Of a DNA stretch of 64,000 bases, positions 1 through 27,158 are shown piece by piece (within the stretch, counting starts at the first letter, position 1; each line of letters begins with the position of its first letter). Below the pieces are notes generated by a model that saw only the letters and a list, made by a program, of their open reading frames with translations, made no database searches and was not told the DNA's origin. The DNA is taken from NCBI GenBank assembly GCA_963693305.1, contig OY855906.1, positions 7,322,501 through 7,386,500 of the forward strand, given 5' to 3'. The stretch comes from Meandrina meandrites (Eukaryota > Cnidaria > Anthozoa > Scleractinia > Meandrinidae). The translations under genes and the position numbers were made by a program.

Positions 1-2120
1 CGCGAAAATTATTTTTTGAAGCGAAGAAAAAATTCAGTTAAAGAAACAGAATAAGTGTAACTTGATCATTAAATTAGGTAGGGGACATTTTCAATTGGCT
101 GCACAATTCAGTCGCTAATATTTCTCCAGAATTTTGCTTTATAAATCGCGCGACTTGTTCTTATAGTGAACCTTTACTGCCATTACAAGAAACGTGTTTA
201 TGCAAATGTAATGATGGCTCATTGTAATGGCCACAAGATGGAGAAATAAACTGTTCATTTGACACTTGTACTGTGTTGTTCTTATCGTGTTGCATGTAAG
301 TTCCCAAAGCATTTTTGTTCACCTCAGCCTCCTGTGTGTGTTGGAAAGGATCTTGTGGCGCAATTCGTTGGTTCTTACGTAAAGTAAAATTGGCTCGTTT
401 TCAGCAGGAGACGCGATCGGAATTCTGCCCATAAGATTTATATTCTTGGGCAGGAACTACTAGTATCCATCGGTTTTGTCGAAACTGAGGATTTGAGATG
501 TAAAATTTAGCCTCTTTTTTTCAATAAGCTGGTTTATCAGGGTATTTTTTTTTTTATCATGCTGTAGTTTTGAGCAAAAAGAAAACTGGCGTATCGTTGG
601 CTTGCTGTTTCGAAGTGTTTTATTTCAATTGTTAAAAAATATATTTTTTTCAAAACAAAATGTGATGTGTTTCCTTTTACAGTGCTAGCAGGATCCTTTG
701 CAAGCACTTGCAACAATTTCCCTCTCTCCTTCACTCCACAACCGTGCAATCTCACCATCACTGGTATTTTTTTTTTAATTTTATCAAATTAAAATGCAAA
801 TTTAGTCACGTCAAGGGAATATTTTAAGACTACAACCATGGACTTACCTGCTGAACCCCCCTCTCACCAAATGCCCCCATCCGTTCGTAGAAAGGCATGT
901 GAATTGAATTTATTAGTAAAGGCAACGCTGAGTTTGGGCGGGAGGAATTTTTCAAGTCACTTTGTCCGAAATTGTTAGAAATTGGCAAAAACCAATAAAA
1001 GCGCGCCTGTCACACATTTTTAACCTTACAAATCAAGGCTGGTTGAATCTGTGAATAAAAAAACGCGTCATGTAGTCCTTAGAAATCCTCGAATTCCCTT
1101 CGGTCGTTGATATTAATGAATAAGTGTAGCCTGACGTACAGTTTGATTGTAGCTGTACAATTTTGGACATAATCCTCTTGAAATAATTCCCTACTTAGGG
1201 CATCCGCATCCTTTCAATGCAGCAGAAAGGTCGAGAAAGGGTTACGGGTTGAATTGTTTCATGGAGAATAAAATGACCAAGATTGTAGCCAGCCAATGCC
1301 GACGGATTTCGGCCTGTATACCAAAAATCTCGAATAGTTGTCGATTTAAATAGAATTTTAGCATTCAGAGCCAGAGAAATAGACGCTCTCGGTGAATCCT
1401 TGCTCAATTTTGACGTCAAAGTAGCAAAAAAGAATGCCTCTCACATCGGAGACATTGTCACGGCGATATTCAAGAGGGCAAGAGTAATCACTCGAGTATA
1501 CGTCCTTAAAATCACAAAGCTCTCGGAGCTTGATAAAGGCGCATGGATGAGGGAAAGAGGACAATTGAACCCGATAACACGCGCTGTCAAAACTGCTGGC
1601 TAAAGTGTAAGGTGAAGGTTTCTCGGTGAAAAAAAATAAATTTATTATTCCCGCGATTATTACTACTGCTTTCGAAGGTACGATGTATTTCCTGTCTTCT
1701 CTGAAACCGAATTCTTTTAACTTAAATACGTCGTATTTCTCGTGTTTTGATGTTTAATGTATTTTAAAATAATCCGAGTTTACAATATCAAGTCTCTCAG
1801 AGATTATTTTCGGCTCAAGAAAGCCGCAACTGGAATGATGCAATAGCGACTGGTGATTGCATTCAAATGTATTTTCGAAATTAAAATGTTTTTTGGTGAA
1901 AGGAAGTGACAAACATATTAAATAAAACGTGGAAACCAAGAGGCACGTTTCAGTAAACGGAAAATGAAATATCTAAATTTATTTTTTGACTAGATAATTT
2001 AAATCGTTATCACTGTAAATATTTCAATTTTGTCAAAATAAAATGCAAATTCGCATCTCGGGGGTTTTAAATGTCAAACGTTGGATATTAACACGTGTAA
2101 CTTATGACTCAGTGCTATTT
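1..2120. other. Upstream of the first gene: nothing firmly supported
   Basis: AT-rich. One stretch, 681-766, is bounded by a good acceptor (TTCCTTTTACAG) and a weak donor (GTATTT) and has an open frame, so it might be an exon of a gene entering from the left. The frame 1400-1603 is open for 67 codons but resembles nothing I know. Confidence 0.4.
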
Positions 2121-2127
2121 TTATCCA

Positions 2128-2133
2128 TATAAA
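2128..2133 (+). promoter_or_regulatory. TATA box for the DH-PH-C2 gene
   Basis: TATAAA lies about 125 bases before the ATG at 2260. A start site some 30 bases downstream (near 2160) would give a short 5' leader. No acceptor is needed in front of exon 1, so this looks like a true promoter rather than an internal exon. It could instead be an alternative internal promoter of a longer intersectin gene that begins outside the window. Confidence 0.5.
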
Positions 2134-2259
2134 GGGTTTGACTCGAAAATAAGTCGCATATTCTTTCGAGCAAGCCTTCAGCGTTCGTGAGTTCGCGTTG
2201 TTTTCAGATCTGCTGAGTCGTACATCTTATAGCACAACGTTATACGTTATTTTAGCGTG

Positions 2260-17835
<15,576 letters not shown>

Positions 17836-18735
17836 CTGTAATCAAATTCGAGAGGAAGCCGATAAGAGCGATAAATCGGTGGCTTTAGCCTCCAATGTAA
17901 GCACGTGGCAGCACGTGGTGCACGCCCAGTTGTACATAGTCTGTTCCTGGACTTCTTGACTGGTTGTATTTACATAGGCATCCAGTGCGTAACTATTTTA
18001 TGTGGTTTCGAGATAGAGAGCAAAGCAGGATAACAAAACGGTTTGAGTTTGTGGTTGGTAGAATTGTGTCTTCGGTGTCATGATATAAACATATCAGGTC
18101 CACGCGCCACAGAAAGGCAGTTCTGTGGATTTCGTGAGTGTTTTTTTTTTTTTCAAAGTCGTTAAGAGTGTCGGCCGATTATTCGACCAGAAAGAAGCCG
18201 GCAGCTTGCTTTGAATGCTCTCAATCTCTGGAATACATTGCCTATATCGTCTTGTACGAGTGTCTTCCGCCCTTAAGAGTTAACAACTTATATTTTCTAT
18301 CACGAAAATAAGTATACAAACGCAACCTTGAGGGTCACTGGAATAAAGCTGCAGGTAAACTGTCTCGTTGGCAAACAATGATATGGTGACGCCGGGCAGG
18401 AACATCGATTCATTTTGCTTAGAACGCAAAGGTTTAAAAATACAACGGAGAGGCAAGACAGAATTTATACTAGTTATTCGCTACTGTGGTTCGGGGAAGG
18501 CGTGCTTTTGAGAGGGACTGTTTCGCAGTTAATCAAATTATTAACGTTCAAGTTATAAACTACTGTAAGTTGTTCTGAAGTCAAGACATGTATCTTCAAG
18601 TGTCAGTGAGACACTGCCTCTCTGGAAGTGCCATTCTTATTCGTCAGTTATAAGTACTACCTACATTATTTTTCCAATGGAGTCCCTCGTTCTGAAAAGT
18701 AGAGGGCGACTCTTAATTCTTGACGTATTTAAAGG
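17836..18735. other. 3' untranslated region and spacer after the DH-PH-C2 gene
   Basis: No gene seen. Contains the AATAAA at 18342 and a poly-T run near 18140. Confidence 0.5.
18342..18347 (+). promoter_or_regulatory. Candidate poly(A) signal of the DH-PH-C2 gene
   Basis: AATAAA is 507 bases after the TAA stop at 17833-17835 and is the first canonical signal noticed downstream on this strand. Confidence 0.45.
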
Positions 18736-19145
18736 CCAGGGCCCGGCTGTTCGAAAACCGGTTAGCGCTAACCCAGGATTAAAAGTTAATCGAGGTTCAA
18801 TTTCTCTTGTATAAAAGTGTTTTTATTGCTTATGTTTTGTGAAGATTAAAATTAGTTGATGTCAAAACTGGAGGAAAAAAAATATAAACAGAAAACCTCA
18901 AAAAACTGAAATCAAAATTCACGCTAATAACAACCCGGTCCGGGACCCGGTTATTCAAAGAAAGATCGAGGTAGTATCCAAGATTAGAGACACCTTTCGA
19001 GTCGGTTTCATAGGTTGCAATAGTGATGGGTTAACGGCAAATTGTAACACCAAAGAAGTGAAACCGCCGTTAAAATTAGGAGTAAAGCCTAGATTAGCTT
19101 TTAATCCCGTGTTAGCGTTGGTCGCCTTTGAATCAACCAGGACCA
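18736..19145. mobile_element. MITE with inverted ends of about 50 bases
   Basis: Left end GGTTAGCGCTAACCCAGGAT then TAAAAGTTAATC. The right end, read on the other strand, is AACGCTAACACGGGATTAAA then AGCTAATC, preceded by TCCTGGTTGATTCAAAGGCG, which matches GCCCGGCTGTTCGAAAACCG. About 410 bases, non-coding. Confidence 0.65.
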
Positions 19146-19670
19146 GAATTGAAATTTGATGCTATAACATGTAAAACATATGGTATGATGGAATATCAGG
19201 CTTGTAAATGTATAGTCCATCCACGAACGAAAACTTTGTAAACATAAGTATCGGTTATTCATTTAAAATACTACTGTGACGGAATTCAATTTCATTTAAA
19301 GGGATTTAGGAAATTTTTGGCATTCCATTTTGTTACATTATTTTCGGACTATGTCATTTTGTTTTTTTTTTGTTTTTTTCTTCGCAAAAGGTTTGAAAAA
19401 CCGAGCATACATTGTAACGAAGAGAAAAAACAAATGGTTTTGACATTTTAATATAACATTTATTAAGAAAATGCAAGGAAATATGAGATGTAATGAATAA
19501 CTGATAATGAGAGAGTTTGTTACGTTTTTTACGTGCAACAATATTGTAATATGTGTTGTATATGTGTTGTAAAATTCTAATTAAAATCTCGTCAACAGAT
19601 TGAGGTGCATGGTGTTTTCTTCGCCGTCAAATACTTTATTGGACACTTAAATGTTCTGCTTTAAATTTTA

Positions 19671-19948
19671 GAGCGGTTTTCAACTGAGTATCGTAAACCA
19701 GAACCAAAGTAATCCGTCTGACCGATCACAAACGACACAGACAATCCATTGAACCAATCAAACTTTGAAGCAAATACCTGTAGACGGCGCAGAGCGCGGG
19801 AAAATGTGTGATTAAGTCACGGTTGGTATTGGCTTCACTTATGATTGGTTGAGAAGAGGGCGGCAGTTTTTTAAACCAATCACTTAGCCTAGAAATGCAG
19901 AACCAAAGCAAATGTGAATTACTTTCGATACTCAGTGAAAACCGCTTT
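19671..19948. mobile_element. MITE family B, full copy
   Basis: GAGCGGTTTTCAACTGAGTA at one end and TACTCAGTGAAAACCGCTTT at the other are inverted copies. Inner blocks match those at 4317 and 34839. Confidence 0.85.
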
Positions 19949-20015
19949 ATATGTAATTTTGTGCTTTTAAAATTTAATTCGTTTGCGTTTGCTGAGTAGA
20001 GAAACAAATAGTTAC

Positions 20016-20150
20016 GCAGCTCTCGTAAGCTTGTAATTCTACTGGTCCTTCTAGTTAGCAGCTGCTATTGTTTTGGGAGCTAGGGGCATTGTTCTTGTTG
20101 TTTGTTCTATTGTTCTCTCAGTCACTCATGTGAGACCTTACGAGAGCTGC
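20016..20150. mobile_element. MITE family A, copy 1
   Basis: 135 bases with inverted ends GCAGCTCTCGTAAG and CTTACGAGAGCTGC. Middle contains GTTGTTTGTTCTATTGTTCTC. Three relatives occur at 23374, 49857 and 58363. Confidence 0.85.
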
Positions 20151-20791
20151 ATGGCGACCCAGAGAAACCGATTGAAGAGATTGACAACATGAAACGGTAA
20201 ACATCTTATAGTTATTATATGGGAAACAGTTTTGAAACATCAAAGTTTTGGAGCAGCATAAATGGATCAAATGATTATACAGTCAAGAGCTTTGAAGCGA
20301 ATTAAAAGTTCTTTTACTCCTGCCTTTCAAGCTCAGAATTAATAATAATAATAATTCATGTTTGATGATTGAGCACCCAATTTTCCAATATTCGCTTGAT
20401 CATTGACTGTTTTATGTTGTCTACAGTCTGTGCATGTGTGGTGGCTGAAAAACTCTTTCCTAAAAACTCGCCATTTTTACCCTGTCAAGTTAACTGTAAC
20501 TCTTCTTTCGCGTGTGAAGAGGACGTTTCCTGTTATTTACTGGTGAAAAATGCCAGGGAGGTGAGAACACATCGCTTATGAAATGTTTTCGTTTGAGTCA
20601 TCTGCTACAATCGGGCCCTGAATTATTAATAGAGCTTATGTCATATATCATTGTTACACCAAGTGTGTTTCTTAATGTGGTTTGCTTCACGTAGGCTAAT
20701 TTGCTATTTATCGAGAAAACGATCTCTTTGTGTCATTGTTTTAGTGGTCTTCATACCAATGTTGTTTTACTTACATCCAAATTCATTTTAA

Positions 20792-20799
20792 TATAAATA
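20792..20799 (+). promoter_or_regulatory. TATA-like element before TMEM117 copy 1
   Basis: TATAAATA lies 65 bases before the ATG at 20857. Spacing fits a start site near 20823. A competing reading uses an acceptor at 20840 and upstream coding exons, in which case this is ordinary intron sequence. Confidence 0.35.
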
Positions 20800-20856
20800 G
20801 AAGCAAAATTCTGCTTGTATTTTTGAGTTGGTTGCCATAGAAACTTTTCAAGGGAC

Positions 20857-23800
20857 ATGAGAATCGTGCAGAAAGAAATTGTAAAAAGTATATTTGAATT
20901 TGAATTTAACACATCGTGTAAGCCAAGAATGAGTTTAAAAGTACACCCAATAGGCGTAACTTCGGTTTCATCGAAGGAACTTCGGGAAATACAGAAACTT
21001 CATGAGCTTGGGAAAAAATACTGGGTATGTAGAAACCTGATAAATTTTTAAGTTTATCCCGTGAATTTATTGTAATCTCCTAAAATAATTGTCTATTAAC
21101 AGAACCTTTTTGATAAAGCAATTCCATTTTCAAGCTTTTATTACTCACTTGAGCTGGAGAGAACTTAGTTTCACGAGAACTCGTGGTCAATGTCAAATTA
21201 CCACTACTCGAACGCTTTGATTTTCTTCGTCTTTAACACATAGGTTAATTTGATTCAGTCGAATACTTGTCCTTAAAGAACCATTCTGTGAATTCTCAAG
21301 AAAATAGAAAATTTAGTAGAGAACTGTAATCCTTTTCTTTTCAGCACTTTTTTTATCAGCTTCTGAAAATCGAAGAATTTCAATTTTTACCTTTTTTTGC
21401 GATTTCACAGAGCGGTACGGGTAAGCAATACCATTCGAGCTATTGACGATACATTCATTCAATTAACAAGTTCGAGGATATAGTACGTAAACTTTCGATT
21501 AACAGCGTCATTTTAACACTTGTACTTCTCAAACTTATTTTTATTATTTTTGAAAAAACTGTTGAACTAAATGTCTGTTTGCCATCCATCAGTTTAGTTT
21601 TATAACAATTTTGTTGTTAATTGTAGATATGTATGCTAAACATGTAAGGAAATTAGATATTTTAAGTTGATGTTATTTTATCTTATCAATAGAATTCATT
21701 GCAAATGTCTTCATTAGTAAACGAGAAAAGGAAATATGTTAATCAGCCAGAGAAGCTAATCAGAAATAAACTGATTCCGAGGTCTCCCGCCATGAGTAGA
21801 ACCCATGTCGGATGTTCTACCAGTGAGCTCGAAAAGACTTGTGGGGGACAGGCCATATAACTTGCAAAAATTGGACAATCATTTCGTTCGCATATAATAC
21901 TGCTGGGACTCATGAGTTTTGTCGATGCTGGCTTAGTGTTAGTATTTTCAATGAATTTCTGGCGTCTCTTCCCTGGTCACACGCTCTCTTCTCGGGAGTG
22001 TGCGACCAAAGGAAGACGTCTGAAATTCACTCCATTCACTCCTAACAAACGTTGTTTTGTTTTTACTTTCCTCTTGCGTGTTTCAAGCCAAGCAAAGCAT
22101 ATTTGATTTTTTTATCCACCCAGTTCGTTTTGTTTTCACTATTCTGAGTAGCTTTTTGCACATTTAAATTATCGTTTATCGTAAATGATATGGTTGTTGT
22201 TGATTTGACACATTCATATCACATTTCTAAAGGTAAAATTATTCATCTTTAGCCTGCAGCTGATAAAAGGCGCCATGAGGAAGAACTGACCCGGCCGGAG
22301 CCCCGCCGCAGCAGATATCTGTTCCGTCATCCGTACTCCAGGCTAATCACTGCTTACTTAGTGGTGTTCTGTAATTTTCTTATCTTCGCTGAGGACCCAG
22401 TCTCTCACAGTTATCGTGAATGCATTATTGACGTCATAGGAGAAATATACACTTTTATATTTATAAGGTGAGGGATCCCTTTATTTGTTTGTTTATTTGT
22501 TTGTATGATGGTGCACAATTATTACTTTAGTCGGAATCTGCGTGAGCTGGCCATTAATTCCGACAAAGGGCGCTTACCATTAATCAGAACTTGCTGGCCA
22601 GTCCAGTATTCGAGAGCAGAATCGAGAATCGACAAGAGAATTCCGTTGTTAGACAAATTTGTGCTGTCAAATCAGTGAATGCTTAAGTATTAACACTGTT
22701 GTGGTGGATATAAGTCAAGCGACAGTACAATAGAATCCTGATAGTAAGACCCCTCACATTAAAGCCCCTCTAGTTATAGGCTCGCATGTGAAGAAAAAAT
22801 ATATTCTGGTTATAAGCCCTCATCTCTCCAATTTTCTAACTCCCTTGTAGGACATTAAAAAAGAAACGTCTTGTAAACCCTCTGGATAGATACCCGTCGG
22901 CGACTAGCTATTGCTCGTTTGTTTTGTATGTTTTTTTATGATTGTCAGTACCAAATGGACTTATGCCATTATTAAAACTGAATACGTAATTCGTTAAAAA
23001 AAGCTACAGTAACATGCATGGGATTGGCAATTCATCAAAAGTTGGCCTTTGAAGGAAAAATCAAAATCCAGAGTCATCTGACAATTTCGAATACAAAATG
23101 AAGAAGGCAAGGCCGAGAATTGAAATCATTGTACATGTTGTACAAAGCAAGATTTCAGTGGTTTATCACAAGAAAACTGGCATCAATTAATACAATATTT
23201 CGGCTCTATTACAGAGCCATAGTCATGTAACGATGCTTTAACAAGAAGGCAACTTAAATATCTCGGATAATTAAGCGTTTTAACTGAATGTTGAAAACAC
23301 TAACAGCAGTGTTTTATCAAAGTTAAAAATTCTAGGCGTAGCCGAGAATTTGAAGCCTCAAAACGGTCGAGTAGCAGCTCTCGGAAGGTCTCGCATGAAT
23401 GGCTTGTCACCTTTCGAGAGAACAACAGAACAAACAACAGGAACAATGCCGCTAGCCCCAAAACCATAGCAACTGCTGCACTAGAGGACCAGTGGTCAGA
23501 ATTACAAGCTTCAGATGAGAGCTGGTACACTGATGTTTTAAAATGCTGATTCTCTCCTTTTCAGATGGCCAAAAGGCTCCTTTTCTCTCATCAAGTTCAG
23601 CTGTTGGATGTTCGCTATTGCCATTGGGATGTGTGTCGGTAAATGGATTATTCACGGCTGGTTCTTCTGTAAAAAGCTCAAACTCAAGATGTTCACAGAG
23701 GACGGGCAGGGTTCATGGATGATCATGTTTCTCACCTCGCTCTTTTCGCTGTTCTGTTTTAGCTTTGCGTACAATGGTTTCCTCATGCTCGAAGGTAATA

Positions 23801-26800
23801 ACTTTTTTATAAAGTAAAATTCTTTTTTCTTTTTTTGGTGTCTAGACACTGTTTATACTAAACTGCATGTTCAGTTCACATCAAGTTGGGAATGTAGCAA
23901 CGTTGACCGTACTGGCAATATGATCGATGCGCGTCGAGCTCATTAATTTAAGGACACTGCAAAAAGGATTGGAATTAAAATTTTAAGGGAACTTCATTTG
24001 TTTAACCGAAATACAGACAAAACCGCCGAGATTTTGTTTGTCCAGTTCAGTAGTATAAGGTAAAAAGTAGATTAACAAGGTTTAGTTAGCTTTTTTGTTA
24101 AGGTTAGAACACATTCAACTTTGTGAAGCTTGAATTGTAGTACTAGTTTTTGAAAGTACAGACCAGAGTAAGGTAAGTAGATAGACAGAACATTCCTTCC
24201 TTATCGAGCTAAAAACCTTCAACAAGATATATCATTATATAATTATTAAGGACGTCTAATAGCCAGTGAAGGATAAAAACTCAGGGGTCTTGCGATTCTG
24301 GATTTTAGAAGTTTATTGACGTCACGTGAAAACTAAGAATAAGGAACCGAACTCAGAAAATACCTCAGAACGAAAACAATAAAAATACTGATTATAACAA
24401 TACTTCTACAATAGTTACAATAGATACAGTTACATAAGTTTACATTTGGAATATAACAACAAAGATCCACTACGCTCCCCTCCCCCCAGCTCAAGCGATA
24501 AACAATGACCTGATGATTACCTTGCAATGATCTGTGGAAGGAGACTTCACTGTATTCGGAGTTATTAGGTCGGTCCTCTGTCTTCTATAATTAAGAACAT
24601 AACTTCTTGTTGGCAACAATTTCGTGTTCTCTGAATCTAACACTTTTTTTACTGTACGATCTGTTCACAACATCTAGTGACATCTGACTCAAAAATCTTG
24701 CTCGAGCTCTGTTATTGGGACCACGCATAAACTGTCAATCATCTGTCAAAACGTCAAAATTCTTGATTTATGCTTACGCAGTGACCTGCGCAGTCCATTC
24801 TACGAGCAGATGCAGCTGCATAGAAGACTACTTTTACGTACGTTCCTTCCCGTGAATAAACATTGTCAAAATCTTTTTCTTCCCAAAGTTTTACTACGAT
24901 CCCGAAAATGCCTGGTCAAAACAAAACAACACGAACGATACAAAACTTACAGAGAACATTTTTACAGAATAAAATAAAACCTTAGTAAAAGATTATACAA
25001 AAAAAGTTGAACTAAAGATTGTTATGAAATTAATTCAAACAAACTACTTTACAAGATACTTCGGAGAAGAAAAGGCGTGTCACTGCACTAGCTCTGATCC
25101 AACCCACTTCCATGCCAGCTATTTAGGATTTTCAAGTTGAACCAAAACTGAAGTGTTACCATCTGTTCCTGTATAAACAGAATTCTAAAGAATACTTATC
25201 TTTTAATTACACGTCATACCAATAATTTATTCCTGGCACGTTCAACTCAAGGTTTAAGGATAATTATTTTGAAGTAACTAAGCTCGCTACAGCTTCGCCT
25301 CGGATAAAGCATAGTTTGATCTTAGAAAAAGTACTGACGTTCAAAAGTTAATCTGGATTTTTAATTAAAAATATTATATTCTGAAAACTAGAACAATAGA
25401 TCTCTTTTGTTCTAGAAATCAATAGCGAAAGACAACTGTATTTACTTGGGTCAGCTGTATGTAAGTGGATACCGGTCATTATTTATCGCCTGGGGAAGCG
25501 GAGAATTTAGGTGCGAAAAAGTTTGAAAGACAAGTTTATAAGCAACACGCAAACTGTTGCTAATCGATAACCTTAGTGATTACCTTAAAGAGGATCATTA
25601 TCAGCATCTAGGCCCCGTAATCTATGTAAAACTCACTAAAAAGGAAGACTGAAAGTCTTATTTTTACATCGAAAAAGTGGCTCTTTTTAAGAGCTCTTAA
25701 AAGTGGTACTCTTTAGAACTGTTAAAAGTGGCACTTTTGAGAAAGTGGCAATTTAAGGAGCTCGGAAATGGCAATTTTAAGGACGAACCCTTAAAAGTGG
25801 CACTTTAAGAACTGCTTAAAGTGCACTTTTAAGGACTCCTAAAAGTGACAATTTTAAGAACTGTTTTAAGTGGCAATATTAAAAACAGTTTAAAGTGGCA
25901 CATGTAAGGACTCTTAAAAATGGAAATTTTATGAGCTGTTTCAAGTGATAATTTACGTTTTTTGTTACCCTGCATTGTATTTTTGAATAAGGCACTTTTG
26001 GTAACTTTTTAAGTGATTTTTACGTAGATGACTTGGCCCAGCAGATGCAGAGAATTTTTCCTTAATTATAACCTCATTCGAACATAATGATTACGATTAG
26101 CAGTTTGTACTATGAGCTAGTGTGAAGTATCGTCGAGGTTTATTCTACAATGAAGCAGATTTGTTGAGTTCCAAATTAAAGAAGTTTCCTGGCTTTCTCC
26201 TGCGTTGCGCAAGGTAAAGCTGGCATACTGAAACGAGTGCCGGCTGCCAAGCCCGTGTCTCTACCGAGTTATTTTCCCCGCTACGCAACGGATCGCATTG
26301 TTTGCCGAACCATTTCGTCCGTAGGCTCGATTTCCGCCGTCCTCTCGTGTTCGGTCTTTCCTCCCCGAGAAGAGGAGGAGCGCAGGCTCATTCCCCAAAC
26401 AGCGGCTGGTAATCGAGCCTATTTCGTCCGCTCCCCCGTCAAGAGCTAAATTAGTACGCTTTTAACCGAGATATTTGCCGAGTTCACGAGTACAGGCAAA
26501 TAAGCGTCCAATAGCCATAAAACTAATCGTTAGATTTTTGTTTCAGCAACTGTTTATATTGCTTTCCCTTAATTTAATCGGTTACGTATGCAATTCAGCT
26601 CAGTTTGTTGCTAAAGAGAGATATTTATTCGGCTGTGAATTACACGGAAAAATTTCTTAGAATGTTTTTTAGAGAAAATGCGACAATCATGTAAAATACA
26701 GTCAGTTTCCACAAAAAAGACTGCTCAACAGATTCGGACAAGTCTAGAATATTGATAACAAGAACTACGATGGGCGGAACTACACTTCATTCACAGATCA

Positions 26801-27094
26801 TCAAATAACATTTTCCTTAAGTAAGCATTAATTTCAGTTTTCTTTGTTTAACGTCTTCTCCGTTAGGTAAATACATGGATAAAATGCACGCAAGCAATCG
26901 CATGGGGATGGAGAACCAAACATTCATGAAAGTGGCAGCTATATGTACATGGCTTGGTGATTTTATTACCGCATGGATGGTGACAGATATGATGCTACAG
27001 GTAAATAATTACCGTATTACCTGGTGAATATCCGAGATGATGATGAAGACAATGACGATGACACGACGACGACAATGACGATGAAGTCGTCGTC

Positions 27095-27158
<64 letters not shown>

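Noticed and set aside
681..766. Possible plus-strand exon upstream of the first gene
   Set aside because: Good acceptor and open frame, but weak donor, no partner exon found and no recognisable domain.
20427..20560. Possible Cys-rich exon before TMEM117 copy 1
   Set aside because: Has a strong acceptor (GTTGTCTACAG) and donor (GTGAGA), but its open frame does not join in phase to the neighbouring candidate exons.
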